Notes: a model not told the origin generated them from the sequence alone. DNA of 64,000 bases from Terfezia claveryi (GCA_015179025.1 WHUX01000056.1:246301-310300); one strand, 5' to 3'. Positions 12,384 to 26,180 are shown, counted from the stretch's first letter. A program made the numbers and translations.

Positions 12384-13559
12384 AATAATAATAATAATAC
12401 TCAAACAGAACTATTCAAGTATTAAAATAAGATTAAAAATATAGTTATAATACTATAGAAGAATTAGACTTTAGTAAAGTAAATACTTATAGATAATTTA
12501 TATAATAATATAAAAGATTAAACTATAAAAGGTTAAGAGTTAGTTATAAAGAATTTAATATATATTTAGTCTATATCTATTAAGTAGTATAGTATTACTT
12601 ATAAATCTTAATATATTAATTTAATAAAAGTTTATAAAATAAGAATAGTTTATAGAAATAGTAGAATATAGCTAATAAAAAACTATAGATTAAAGAATCT
12701 TTATTTTTATAAAAGACTAAATTAAATAAATTAGTATTAGAATATAGTATTATATATAATATAATGATTAATAATTATATAATAATCAATATTATCCTCT
12801 ACCTCTAATACAGTAATTTCTTAATATATTTACTAACTTTTACTATATTCTAGCAATAAAAACAATAAATATAGACTAAAATAACTCAAAAAAGATAAAT
12901 ATCATACTCTTAATATCCTAAAATTTATCTTGAATCTACTATAGATATTAAATACTTAATACTTTCTATAACCTTTCTTCTACTATAACTACCTTAACCA
13001 CCTTAACTATAAGGTCTACTACAACCTTTACTAGCAGCTGTAAACTCTCTATATATTTTTTCTATTAAATCTATTAGTATCAACTCAAATAGTTTAGTAA
13101 ATATAGAGCTATACTTACTATAAAGTATTATAAATAATATTATATTTGCTAACCTATATAAATTAGCCCTCTCAATATTAAACTTTAATTATTTTATAGT
13201 TTTTGATTGAGTTATATTTCCATAACTATGCCCTTTAAGATCCTAAAGACCCATCCTTATACTTTTTAATATTACAGATACTTTTTTTGCTACCTTAGCT
13301 TTCTCTTCTTTAGTTAACCTCCATACTTCTTAGTTTGTAACCTTATTAGCTTTAAGAGCTATAGCAGTTACAATCTATACTTTTTTACTTTTAATACTAA
13401 GATAGTTGACTACATACTAACTACCTTAACTAGAGTTAAGAGAGCAGGAAGATTCAAACTAGCAGTAATAGTACTAGTAGCAGTAACTTAATTAAGTACC
13501 TTCTCTAGTTAGAGTAACTATATTTTAGTAGCTTTAAATTCACTAATAATATTTAATTT
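12384..13559. other. RIP-type AT-rich DNA
   Basis: Extremely AT-rich with many A/T runs. The right part (from about 12.8 kb) probably belongs to the 3' part of the pogo-like relic that follows on the minus strand. No independent feature can be read. Confidence 0.45.
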
Positions 13560-14420
13560 GATAAATACTTAATTATATATAATATAAAGATAATTCTAAA
13601 ACTCTAGCCTACTAAATAGCTTACCAAGATTATAATATATAAAGTCCTAGAGGGCAGTATAATAGACTTATAATAGAGGTCTAAAATATACTATATTTAA
13701 AGGCTATATTAAATATGTTAAATATAGTAGAAAATAATATATAACAATACTATAGTCAAAACTATATTTAATAATAGAGTAAGTAATATAGTTGCTATAG
13801 TCATTTACAATAAGTATGTACTAAATAGAAAAGTCTAAAAGTATTATATAAGGGTCAAAATATTTAGATATATAATCTAAGCCTAAATTATTATCTATAT
13901 AGTTACTAGATGATCAAGTAAAAGTTATAGGCCTTGTATTACTAGTAATATACTATCTATTATAATGAACCTTATTCACTTATATAATAAATAGTAGTAT
14001 TATATAATCTATAGTACTAATAGTCTCTAGTAAAGAGTAAAACTCTCAATTTCTATTAGTTAATATAACTTTACTATAGCTATTAGTATTAGTATATACT
14101 ATTACCTTTTATTAACTAACTACTAGATCTATAATAATACTCTTTTTATTATAGTTCTATAGATATTTAGGCTTGATTTTGTACTATTATATGAGACTTA
14201 GTAGTATATAATACTATTTAACTTACTTTTCTAATATTACAACAACTTTAGCTTAAGACTTTTCTAAATACTAATAATATTTAAGTTTAATCTTAAAAAG
14301 TTAGGAAAAAAAATATTTAATCCAATAGATATTAGGAATAATTTTTTCTTTAGAACTATAAGCTTGTAGAATCTAGATAGCCATTAATATTAGTATTAGT
14401 ATTATAATAAGGAAATAAAG
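13560..14420 (-). pseudogene. RIP-degraded pogo/Fot1-like DDE transposase
   Basis: The minus strand, read through stops from about 14060 to 13600, gives a run typical of DDE-1 (pogo/Fot1) transposases: a block near EFYSLLETISTIDYIILLF (family: E-x-I-x-A-x-G-x-x-x-P-P-x-I-I), then NNLGLDYISKYFDPY (family: DxELGxxWLxxHFxP), then ILLDFSI..LIVNDY (degraded LILDGHxSH) and a LIxPLNIVYFRPL stretch (degraded LQPLDVxxFxPLK). All catalytic Asp positions are damaged. TIRs could not be located. A better preserved pogo C-terminus is found inside the giant element at 40848-41093. Confidence 0.6.
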
Positions 14421-16180
14421 ATTACTTATTCTTCTATACTAGTTAACTACTACTTCCACTTTACTAATAGTAAGAAGTTGTTATGATGGCTAAGCTTTAA
14501 ATTATAGTACTTATACCTTCTAGTATCTCTATTATAGTATGGTAGAATTAACTTCAAATACTTTAACTACTTTAGTTTTAAACTCCTTGAAGTACTTATA
14601 AATATAGTTTATTGCTTATATTAGTTACAAATTATATAACTTAAGCTTTAGTTATAGTTTTTTTATTTTTTTAGAGGTTTTTAGTGATATTGTATAGATA
14701 ATATTAGTTTGTCTAGTACTGATAGTAATATTCATATAAGGGTATAAAAAAGTGATTATTATATAGTTATTGATTATTATATAATATCTAATACTATATA
14801 AAATATAAATAAAATTATTATATAGTTAAATTAATATAGATATAATTTGGAATTAAAAGTAAAAGTAAAAAGATAGTTAGAAGAGCTAGAATAAAATAAG
14901 AAAAAAGTATAAGAAAAAGCTATAAAAAGATAAGTAGTAAATTTAAAATTTAGATCTAGTGAAAAAAACTAAAAAAAGATATAAAAAAAGTAAAACTAGA
15001 TAGAATAATTAATAGAACTATAAGAAAAATTAGAAAAGAGAAAAAGATAGAAAAAGATTAGCTTAATAGTTTAATTATAGAAGAAAATATATTTTAAAAG
15101 TAGTTATTAGTTTAATATAAGTAGACTATTAACTAATTAGAAAATCTAACTAAAAGTATCTATTAAGAATTATAATATTAAAAATAAGAGCATTAAGAAC
15201 TTTTATAAGTACTCTTAGAACTTTAATAATTTAATAAATTATTATTATTATTTAAAATAAAAATATTTTTTTAAAGTTAATAGAACTATTTTTTTAGTAG
15301 TATTAAAGAATTGTATAATCTAACTTCTATATAAATAGATATAAACATTATATAATAGAATAGTAATAATAAATTAAAGTTCTATATATTATTAAAAGTA
15401 CTACTAGTTTAGAATATAGCTTAAAAAAGAAAATAGTTGTTGTCTAATATCTTTAAATATTTATTTAACTATAATATATATAGTAAATATTTATCTATTA
15501 AAACTTTATTATTTAGAAATTAGAAATACTTTCCAAAATAGTAATAGTAGATATTAAGTAACTTTATAAGTAAAATCTCTATATATCTATAATAAAGTAC
15601 TATTTAATATAAAAGAAAACTCTTTAAGTAAATACTATAGTCTACTTTTATTTTATATCTTCTATTAATTTAAACAAATAAAATATTAATTTATCTAGTA
15701 TAATTACTATATAATATTTCAAATAATACTTTTATTTCTATCTATTATAATATATATACTAATAATCTCTAACAAGTAGTTAATAGATAATTATTCTTAT
15801 AATAGATAGCTTATATATATTCTAAAAGCCTTTCTCTAGTTAATTAATAAGTGTTAAATTCTAGAAGATATTTCTATTTATAGATAATATAAGCTAATAA
15901 ATAATTAGTAATTTCTAAAATCTATTCAGGTCTCTAACTAAATTTAAGAGCTTGATTTGCATATTAATTTAAATAAGTAAGATAATTAAAAAGTATATAT
16001 AAGCTTGTTTAAAAATCTTATCTAATACTATTGCCTCTATAGACTAAATTTGGAATTTGTAGTATATCAACTAGTTTTTCTACTTTATTGTGAGTGAAAC
16101 TGTAGTATATCTTAAATTAAATTAAAAGTCTAAGAGTCTTCAAGTTAATCTAAATCTATTGGAAGTTACTTACTAGACCT
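14421..16180. other. RIP desert, no identifiable gene
   Basis: This is the most AT-skewed part of the window: 14881-15060 has a single TpG and no CpA. The left part may hold the N-terminal half of the pogo-like relic. From about 16190 composition switches abruptly to normal, marking the edge of the gene island. Confidence 0.6.
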
Positions 16181-16189
16181 CATCATTAA

Positions 16190-18063
16190 GTGTATTCAGA
16201 TCCAACTCTCCTTCTTCTTGCAATTGCCCTCTCCATCTCTGCTCAGCACCTAGTTGTTCTATATGTGCTCCAACTATCACTCGATGTATTCATTTCCTAC
16301 GTTGAGACTGGGCACGCAGTAATCGTAATGATGCTGACATGGTGACTGCAAATGTATTACCGGTACAGGCTGATATTGCGTGTTGTTTTCTACACGTGCT
16401 GACTAATTCCATAGCTTTAGAAATTCTTCGGAAGGTCTTCTTACTCCTCTAGAGCGGAACCCTGATCCCAGTCAGCGCCACGCCCTCTGGAGGGATTTCG
16501 GAAGGTCTCTAATGTAGCGGTTTGAAGGTTGCGTCGAAGGTTGGAGGTAGAGAAGTCTAAGAACCTGGAAATGCCAACCGACCAGAATGCCAAGCTTGCG
16601 TTTCTCGTACCACCTACCAGCCGAAAGCCGCTTCCGCACTTGTAAAGCATAAAGCCTTCATGAGCGCCAAGGCTCTGATCACACTCTAATATAAGCTAAA
16701 TAAGGATGAGGCTAATAAGCCCCACAGATACGGTACTGTGTGATTAACCGTTTTGTCACGTGATAATTGCACACTACCTGTTATTTGTTTTTTTTATCAA
16801 AAGGAACTCGTTGCCCAATAAGGGAGCAAGCAACCCGGCAGGAAGGGCAAGTTAATCTGCCAACCCACATATTTGCTTCCGTATATCTCGCTGTTGGACT
16901 GGCAACCAAGCTCTCGCGGTGTATATATACCAATAAGATCTTTGACTGAAAACTCAGGGTCGATGTCACATAGGGTACTATGGCTATGTGCACGGTCTGT
17001 TGCTCTGAAGCAGAGCAGGCCTCTCACCAGTCATAGCTGCACAATATGATGCATATGATCAAATAGAGTTAATCTACCAACTATACACTATCTTGTTGAC
17101 AAATGAGGTTGACTTTTGAGAGTCATTCCAGAAGTGTGAGTGTGTTGTTGGCTGAGAGATTAAGATACACACTTGATATAGTATGTTAGAAGGGCTAGCA
17201 TAGGTGGGTTTCACAGGTCACACAAATCTGACCTTCCATGGCCACCAGGCATGCCGATACTTGAAAACGGATAACCTGGCAGGAGGCTTCACTGCTTCAG
17301 TCTCTCCACTTGCCCGGTCACCTAGGTCAACATGTAAGATGTTTTAGTCTCTAGCTCCATATAGATGCATCAGAAGGTGAACGAGGTTGGTCGAATGATG
17401 TAGTAGACGCGTAGCCCTGCAAGATCTTAGGAAGTTTCTCAAGACCACTGGTACCTACATATGAAATGTTATGAAGCGGCATGTACATGTATGCAAAAAA
17501 GCACATTAATATTTGTCAAAACCTTCTCAGTAGAAGGGTTAACCAGAGGGGTGCCTCGAAAGTGCGAAGAATGTTGTCTAATTCCCAGAAATCCAACTTT
17601 ACCTGCCCGTTAATAATATAAGTATCCCTCATGACACTCAAGAGTTTGGACGTGTCCATCACTCTTAGCCCATAATTAAATATATTAACAAAAGAGATTG
17701 GAAGTCGAAATGTATATTAGGAAAAAAATGACGATTAAAGAGATATACCAACAAAACCCTGAAGACGAAACAATGCATACCTCCAGCCTAGCCAAGCGTC
17801 CCAATCCTGATGCGCGAAAAATGAAGGATAAGAGATAAATATAAACGCTGAGTGAGAGAGACAGAGAAAATAAATACAAATGTCCAGCCGATATTTTTAA
17901 CAAAGTAAATATACAGGAGGGAAAGACAGAATTCCAAACCTCAAACTTGGCTCATCCGTTTCCTTATCCAAGTCGACCGATGGAGGTGTCTGGCGTAGGA
18001 AAGAGCTGGAAAGTGCATGGGTCCGGAGATGTATGTTATCCAGTGAGCATATGTGGGCCATTA
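16190..18063. other. left flank of the gene island, no gene identified
   Basis: Normal composition. Only short open frames of about 60-75 codons occur, none with a recognisable domain or a convincing exon chain. It contains the region downstream of the regulator gene at 18064-20184. A short undetected gene with introns cannot be excluded. Confidence 0.5.
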
Positions 18064-20184
18064 CTATACGGTAATACCAGTGCTCATGCCGCTCATGGTG
18101 TATGGTTCTTGTGGGCTAGGGCTGCTTGGAGGTGCCCATCCAGGCAGAAAGAGTTGTGAGCACCAAAACATCGGTGCTTCGTACATTTTAAGCTCGTGCA
18201 ATTGGCGAAGCTTATATTCTACAAGCAAAACATGGTATCAGTAAATTTTCTCCTCCATGTTATGAAAGTGAGCTCATACCTTGTGCTTTGGCAGCTCTGG
18301 TGACCTGCTGCATATACTTGACTTGGTCAGAGCTTAGGGAATGCGTCGGCAGTCTCGAAGCGTTCATGTCTCCAGTAGGAATACCACTACTGTTGTATAT
18401 TATGTTGCTGCCAGCTAGGCCTCTCTCATGACCAGTCGGAGTCCGCCTATCGCTACTAACGTAGTTTCCCTCCCAAGTCAGACTGAAAGGCATATGCCCT
18501 TTATTTACGTGGTGGAAATGTGCCAGCAGGATTTTAGCACCATTGAAGATGGCATCAATGAGTTGATAATTCGAGAACCGGTGCTACCTATTGTCAGAAT
18601 TCACATCACCGCAAATTTCATGTATATTTTGTCCACAGCATGGTACTTACCTTAAGTGAATAGCGCCTAGCAAACCAGTGGTCATGCTTGATTTGTCGCT
18701 CAACATTGTTTAGCAAGATAAACATTGTGAGATGAACCTCAAGCCAATCCTCCTTTCGATTCCCTAGAATTTTTTTTTGAAGTTCCTTTAGAATTCTGGA
18801 CTTCCATGGCATGAGAAGGTAATGTATCGTAATGTTGTCCAATTGGAAGTCCATGATTGGTGTTACTGGGATCCGCCCGTAATAAGGACTCCCCATGTCC
18901 AAGCACACATTCATCCCGAAGGTGTCATTGCCACAGACTCTCCAAGGCTGTTCAATCAAACGACTCCCTACCCAAAGTTTGAGGGCACGCCGAATCATCG
19001 CCGACTAGTCGCCCAAGATTCGTCAATATTTTTTTAACATGAAACACATCATTATGCACTAGCGTGCAGAAAGGGGGCACCTACTCCATCAGACCCAGCC
19101 ATACTCATGGCAATCCTGAAGGATTCCCAAACAATAGTATTCTCACTATCGAGAATGCCTTCTAGATACATCACAAGATTGTCTTCGATGTACCGCTCAA
19201 TTGTGCTGTAGGCACGCTCAACATCGGCGATGGCATATGGTGGCATTGTTAGAGTTTTGGTGGCACCAGTGATGGCATCCTTCCAATGATAATCTTGTCG
19301 GTCTCCATCTTGTTCTGGGGTGTACTGTTTGCAGAGTAGCTTCAGGGTGGGCCCCATATCCTGCGTGATCTCTATCATTCGTGGCGTGGGCGACGACCAA
19401 GTATCAATTTCTTTAATGGATGTCAAGAGTATCCATCGCCGGGTCCAAGAGAATTCTGATGTTGGCCCTTTCCTTAATTGTCAGAGAATCCTACATGTGG
19501 GAAAGGGGGTATTTGAATTCAACTCCAGTGTACTATATAGCTTACCTCGTCTAAAAAGTTCCGCTTCTGTTACTCTGGCTCGGAAACATGGCATTCGGAG
19601 AACCCGTGAAGACAAAGCTAGGCAGTTCATGCACCACCCGGCTGGGTCTGGCCCCGGAATACACTTCAAACATGTTCATTTAGCATCTAATCATTCCACG
19701 GATAGCAATCCACATCCAACTTACCCTGATCTTGTTCTTTTGACACCGAATGCACGCTCCAGTTGTCCGTGTCATACATGTTTCTTTCCGCAGCTGCTCC
19801 GATTTGAATTTTCCCCTCCGTTTTCGTTCTTTCTTTATATCTTGTCGCCTTAAACTTGTAGGGCTCTGCGACAAAATCTTAATGAGTACATATTTTTTTC
19901 GAATGCCCCTAACATCAAATTAGGATGTTTTAACTTACAACACTTCCATCACCAGATGATCTAGATGAACTGGAGCTGGTGCTCTGTGTGGGACTACTAT
20001 ATCATGCGTGTGAACATCAGTATGCTGCTCTTAAGCTCAATATCTGCATGGTTTTCACTAACACGTTAGAATGTCCCTCGCATCCTACCACTGCCGCGGC
20101 CTCCCTATATCCGGGTATCGATGGAGGTGCAGGCGCCAACCTTCGTTGCGACGGTGCAGGAAGTAATACCCGAACGGTGACCAT
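18064..20184 (-). CDS. Zn2Cys6 (fungal C6) transcription-factor-like protein, 8 exons, 527 aa
   Basis: Exon model on the minus strand: 20184-20089, 19983-19939, 19865-19725, 19663-19546, 19455-19085, 19004-18651, 18583-18280, 18218-18064. All seven introns (61-105 bp) are GT-AG, the phases join, and the total is 1584 nt ending in TAG. The N-terminus is Pro/Ala- then Ser-rich, then basic. The exon 3/4 junction forms the binuclear zinc cluster: CIRCQKNKIR then CIPGPDPAGWCMNC and RMPCFRARVTEAELF, giving C-x2-C-x6-C-x9-C-x2-C-x11-C, the layout of fungal C6 DNA-binding domains. The middle (ELFRR, SWTRRW, PPYAIADVERAY) and the alpha-helical C-terminal half (ALKLWVGSRLIE, PIMDFQLD, LTMFILLNNVE, NGAKILLAHFHHVNKG) fit the conserved regulatory region of this family. 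Predicted nuclear, DNA-binding; target genes unknown. No stop or frameshift, although RIP deserts lie on both sides. The first two exons are the least certain. Confidence 0.82.
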
Positions 20185-22430
20185 AGTAGTTTTCCGATTC
20201 GAATCGTCCTCGGGATATTTTTTGGAAGAAATCAGTGTGCTCGCATAAACCTATAGTCTTGTATATTGGAATCTGGCTAGAGCTATATCAGAGACAAATT
20301 GAGGAACGGCAAAAAGATGTGATCAATCGTGTGAGTATTGTTGTGATGTAAATATGTGGAAATCACCAGAAGCAATAGGTAGGTCGAGGGCACCAATGAA
20401 CACGATACGACAAAATGAGTAAATCGTTAATGTAAATGCAATGCGTGCTGACGATGCAAAAACGTGGCTCACTTTGAGGGAGTGAGCTTGAAGACTCTCC
20501 AAAAAAAACAAGAAATGAAAGTCGAGTGGAGGTGAAAGAGCAAAGACATCTAACGGTATGAGGGGCTTGGGGGTGTGGCATCAGCGTGCTACGTAATCGC
20601 ATCGAGTCTACTCTAGAGTAGAAATTCCGTTATTTTGGTCAGAGGGCGTTTCCGATACTAGCCCACGGGGCCGAAAATCAATCAATGTCGTCAGAGCGCA
20701 GACCCCTATGCGTCCCAGAGCGGTGCCCGTGCGTGGCAGAGGGTGGTGCGAGTGGGAAAGGAGCCTAGATAGGAAACAACAAACGGTGGAAACTACGTCG
20801 TGTTATTCGAGAGCCTATTGGGCTCTTGCCCGGCTCGAATATATTAGGCTCCCATCATCAGTATTCAAGATACCGCATGCCTCACAGCGTCAAATAAGAG
20901 ATGTTTGTATAGCCTCATCCTGAACCCATCCCAAATGATTGGTGACGAGTATGAACAATGTCAGACAGGGGTTTGAATTTTCCCCTGGATGATTGTTGGT
21001 TTATTGGTCTTGGGTCAAAACCAGGGTTGTTTGGCTGCGTTGAGGGACTGTAAAGTTCTGGAACTTGCCCAAGGTGTCGGGTACTCCAGACAGCTGAGAA
21101 CATGCTGTAGAAACGGTTCACATTATAATTTTGGTGTAGAATTACTTTTAACCGCACTTAAGCATTCATGATTCATCACAATGGCGCTTTAATCTACGAG
21201 TACTCTATGCTAAAATCTGCTGGCTACCTAGGTATTCCGAGGAGGATCAGCCCGAGAGCTACGTTGCAAAAGCCCATGTCATCTCGCAGCTGCAGACGAG
21301 CCGACTTCCTTTATTTATGCTTCTAAGCTCTCCGCTCAACCCCACACGATAAATATCTTGCCAGGCCCCGAGAATTTTGCACGTGGAGGCATGTTGAAAT
21401 TGGTGCGATATCGAGATCCCCCTAGCTAAGTACGCTGGTCGTGATTTTCGGGCTCATGATCAGGTCTCGAGAATGCCCAGTTATTCGAAAAATTGTTGAC
21501 TGAACCCTGTCACAATCATCAATTTGTGTGGTATGCAGGGTCCATGGGACCTTGTTAGCGGGAGTCCCCCTGTCAAAACTTGGCCCCAACTCTTATTGAA
21601 CTTTGGCAGATCAAAGAACCTATCGGTACTATGGAACAGTCTGGTTCAATTTCCTATATGCTTGCTTTTCTTTTTTTCCTTTATTTTGGGACCGTAGACT
21701 TAATGCGTTGACTTCGCTCAAAATGTCTGCTTAGAGCTCATTTCCCCGCCTTTTTGCTTTTCTTGGTAACATTTAGAGGTGCTCGGACCTTTTACAGACT
21801 CGAATTCTTTGTGATTTAGTTTTGCACTTTGAGAGAAGGGCAGAGATACGAATACCCTGGTCAGTTTGCGAGAGACCTCATATCTCCTCGCCAACAACCA
21901 GGTCACTGGATTCCACATGCCTAGCTACCCGGGTATACAGCTAGCTTGCCCTACCTACTTAGTAAAATGATGCCGGAGGCCCATCTTCATTCATTCTACC
22001 TCTAGCTTCGGGCTCCATCGATGCATCTCAAACTCAGCCAGCCAACATGAATGACTTGTGTCTCATTCTTGACAGGCGGGTGATCATCGCTATTATCAGG
22101 TGCGCTAATTAAATCAACTAACAAACACCTAGTCTAGTGCATCACGGGCTCCTCAAACAAAATATATTTTGAAAGCCGTCGTGGATCTCTTCATGAAAGG
22201 GCTTAGGCAGCGAATCCCAAGTTTCTACTTATCAGTTCGTGCGAGATTACGATCATTTGGATCGATAATCTGTGTCTGTACGTGAGTCTTGATGGAGATA
22301 GCTGATTTGGGGCAGACACTAATGAAGCTATATGGCATGCGGAGGAATTATAATCATACTGATTGGTGGTAAGTAACGCCTAATTTTTGGTCTTAATAAT
22401 GAAAGTATTCGCTATTATAGGACAGTACAT
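20185..22430. other. upstream region of the regulator and right flank of the island
   Basis: Normal composition, with only short unsupported open frames (for example about 66 codons at 21718-21918, minus strand). The first several hundred bases should hold the promoter of the minus-strand regulator gene; no clear TATA box could be assigned. Composition collapses to RIP-type AT at about 22430. Confidence 0.5.
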
Positions 22431-23066
22431 AGTGATAGATTCTATAAGTATACAATATACTATTAGTGTCTAGATAAACCTAGCATCTAGTAATTATATT
22501 TTATTCTAGTAGTTACCTCTCTAATAGATTTAGTTTAAGATATTGTGAATTATAAATTAGTATTAAGTATTTTCTCTTAAGAAATAATAAACTCTTTAAA
22601 AGAAAATATAATATATTTATAAGTATAATTATAAATTGTATATATAGTATATATATAGTTTTATATTATATTAATAATAACTATATCTCTTTAGGTCCTA
22701 TTTTAAGAGTTAAATAAATTATTATATAACTTATATTATTATTACTCATATCTTTATTACTACCTATAATTACAAGTAATAAAGAAATTATTATAGCTTT
22801 TATATTACTAATTTTAGAAAATTTATTTTTATTATTAATTTTAATTTAATAAGCTAATATATATATATAGCTTTTTACTTTTATACTATTATTAGATTCC
22901 TATTTAATATCTTATATTCTAATATGGATTTTATATTTTTTAATATTAATATACTTTCTTTATATATTCTTTTACTTTTTATATAAGCCTTACTATTTAG
23001 TTATCTATTTTATATATATAACTAAAATTTCTATATATTTTCAGCTAAAAACCTATTTTACTATAT
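22431..23066. other. RIP-type AT-rich DNA
   Basis: Abrupt right border of the gene island, then AT-rich sequence with TA-dominated dinucleotides and no readable domain. Confidence 0.5.
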
Positions 23067-23550
23067 TAAAAAAGAATTTAAAATAGCTTTAATTAGTATT
23101 AAGTAGTATTTAATAGTATTTAGTAGTATTTTATATCTTTTAATAGTATTTAAAAAACATATTTATTACTTTATAAATATATATCTTAGATACTATTAAG
23201 AAGTATAAAATACTATTAGATACTACTAAATACTACTAAATACTTATTAAAAAAGAAAATAGTTTGTTTTTAATATCTCTAAAGATAGTAATACTATTAG
23301 AAATAAAGTATATCTCTACAATTGGCAGAATATTTTCTAGTATTTTTTGAAGATATTAAAAAATACTAGAAGATATATAAGAGATATTTAGAAGATATTT
23401 AGAAGATATAAAAAATACAAAAAATATAAGAAACAACCTTATCTTCTAAAAATACTATTTAGTATTTCAATACTACCTAATATTTTAATACTGCTTTTTT
23501 CTTACTAATACTATCAAATATTAACTAAAATTATTTTAAATTCTTTTCTA
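23067..23550. mobile_element. fold-back MITE family 1, copy 3, split by a family-2 MITE
   Basis: The left part (23067-23244) begins AAAAAAGAATTTAAAATAG and has the TAGTAGTATTT-type interior of family 1. After 23509 the sequence resumes with TTAACTAAAATTATTTTAAATTC, the matching right terminus. Removing 23245-23509 leaves about 219 bp, close to the 244-245 bp of the other copies. RIP has eroded terminal identity. Confidence 0.55.
23245..23509 (-). mobile_element. MITE family 2, copy d (inverted orientation, nested)
   Basis: Reverse complement matches the other three copies: it starts ATTAGTAAGAAAAAAGCA and ends CTATTTTCTTTTTTAATAA, with the internal markers TTGTTTCTTATATTTTTTG and GGCAGAATATTTT. 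Inserted in MITE family 1. Confidence 0.7.
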
Positions 23551-24670
23551 AATATATTATAGAGTCTTTAAAACTATAACTATAATTTTAATCTTATATA
23601 TAATTTTAAATATAATTTTAATTCTAACTATAATATTATATATATTATAACTATATCCTAAATTTATTTTAATTATTATTAATAATACTTATATTATAAA
23701 TAATAAGTTAGTATATAATATATATATTAAAATAAGTTAAAGTATATTTTTCTAACTTAGTACTAACTTGTATTAGCTATATTTTTTCCAAAGCTATCTT
23801 ATATTAAATTATTAAATACTTAGTAATTAACTAAGTCTTTACTATAAATTACTAATTAATATTTTATTAGATACTTTATTTTCATTATTATTAAATTGTT
23901 TTTTCAATAGAGAAATTTACTAAAGTTAGTTTTAAATAATTCTATAATAATTTAAGTTAATTCTATAATAACTTAAATTAATTTTATAATAACTATAAAA
24001 CTATAAGAAATAGTAATAATTCTATAATAGTATAAGTAATCTATAATAGTAAAAGTAATTTATAATATATAAAAAACCTATAATAGTAATAATATACTAA
24101 ACTAAATTTAATCTATATTATATATAATATAAATAAAAACTTATTTATTAATAATATATAATTAAGTTATAGTATTATAAAATAACTTTATAAAAATTCA
24201 ATCTTAATATATTCTTTATAAAATAAAGTAAATCTAATTTAAAAAATAATCTTAAAATAAAAAAGAAATATTTTTTAATATAGAGAAATATATTTAAATA
24301 CTAATTTACTAATAGAATATAAAATTAAAACTAATATTATCTAAAAAAAAAAACCTAAATCTAAAAATATTCTTAATATATAAAAGAAATATTTCCTATT
24401 AAATACTAATAGTTAAATTATAATATCCTTAAATACTTCTAATTATTAAGTTAGCAGTAATAATTACTTTCCTATATATCCTATATATTATTAAATCCTA
24501 TATAATATATACTATTTACTTAGACTTTATAGTTTTAATATTAAGTAAGTTATAGTTTCTTTTAAAACTTAATTACTATTAATAGTATTAAGCTTATAGA
24601 TAGTAATATAAGATATTTTATACTCTAATATAAAGTTGAAAAAGATAGTATTATTTTTTACTTATATAAT

Positions 24671-24917
24671 ATTAGCAAGAAAAAAATAGTATCGAGATGC
24701 CAAGTAGTATCTCTAGGAAATAGAGTTATCTTTTGTGTCTTTTATATTTTTTATATCTCCTAGATATCTCTTAAGTATCTCTTATATGTCTTCCAGTATC
24801 TTCCAGTATTTCTAGGAGATATTAAGACATATTCTGCCAATCATAGAGACACACCTTGTTTCTAGTAGTATTATTGTCTTTAAAGATACTAGAGACAAAC
24901 TATTTTTTTTCCTGATA
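24671..24917 (+). mobile_element. MITE family 2, copy a
   Basis: About 247 bp, beginning ATTAGCAAGAAAAAAATAG and ending CAAACTATTTTTTTTCCTGATA. It contains the marker TTCTGCCAATCATAGAGAC and an internal fold-back (CTCCTAGATATC against AGGAGATATTAAG). Least degraded of the four copies. No coding capacity. Confidence 0.75.
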
Positions 24918-26180
24918 AATAATATTTCATAAAATAAGTTTAATATATCTAATATAGAATATTCTATAAAACTATATAATAGACTTATATTATTTAATAC
25001 TAAGTTTACTAGATTGTTTTTTATATAATTCTCTATTAAATTACTTCTACCTATATTTATATTATAATTTATATCTAAATTTAAGTTTTTATTCTCCTTA
25101 TTAGATTTAGGAATTAGAGTACTATATAGTATAAAAAGTTTGTATTATAATTAAGAGTTTCTTTTTCTAATATTACCTTACTTTTATTTAGATTAGCTAT
25201 TTCTTTTTCTATATATACTAGTATATTTTATTTCTCTAAAGCTCTATATTTTATATATATAATTATTTACTATAAGTATAAACTAAATTAGTAGAAATAT
25301 TTCTAATATAAATATAGTTCTATTAATATAATTAAAGTAACTAAATATATTATTTAAGTTCTATATAGGAGTTCTAGAAGGTAGCTAAATATTAGTATAT
25401 TTAATAGGAGTTATAGAGATTTAAAGAAAGAATATTTCTAGTATAGCTTATATATTCTAATATTACTTAACTAGATAGTACTAAAAGAGCTCTTATTTTA
25501 TCTTAAAGCTATAGAAATTAGATTTTTAATAAATACTAGATTTTTAAGGCTATGAGTTTAAATAAACTTATATAAGAATAATTATTAAAACTTATTATAA
25601 TATCTAATTATAATAGATATAAAATAGCTTATTCTATATTAAGAATAATAGTAGAATATTTTATATATATTTTATACCCTCTATACTAGTAAAAATATTC
25701 TGATAATAGTAAAAGTAAATATATATAGATTTATACTTTAATATAAATACTAGTAAGCTCATACTAAAATACTTGTCTATAGTAATTAATATATATTTAG
25801 AGATTTAAATACTAAAATTGTAAAATATAGATACTCTTTTACCTAATATCTATTTAAGAAATTTGTTAATCAGGAGTTAATAACTATAAATTTTATTAGA
25901 TAGAAATTTAGATAGTTAAATAGACTATAATAAGCATTTATTAAAGATACTATTAGTAGATTATAAATGCCCTAATATAGATTATATATATTAAAATTTA
26001 TATATTTTTTAATATTTTATAAGTTTATCTTAATACTTCTTTAGAAAATTCCTAAATATACTAATTTATAAGAAATTATAGAAAATATAATTATCTAACT
26101 TTATCTTATTCTATAATAGATTTAGTATAAAATATTAAAAAAAAATGTTAGGTACAATTAAAATATTCTAGCTAATCTAT

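Noticed and set aside
16441..17027. Short minus-strand frames of 60-76 codons as possible genes
   Set aside because: No domain, no supporting splice chain, and overlapping frames on both strands; treated as intergenic.
19866..19874. Start of the Zn2Cys6 protein at 19874
   Set aside because: That codon is TTG, not ATG, and it lies at an intron acceptor (TCGCAG). Two upstream exons with in-phase GT-AG borders give an ATG at 20184.
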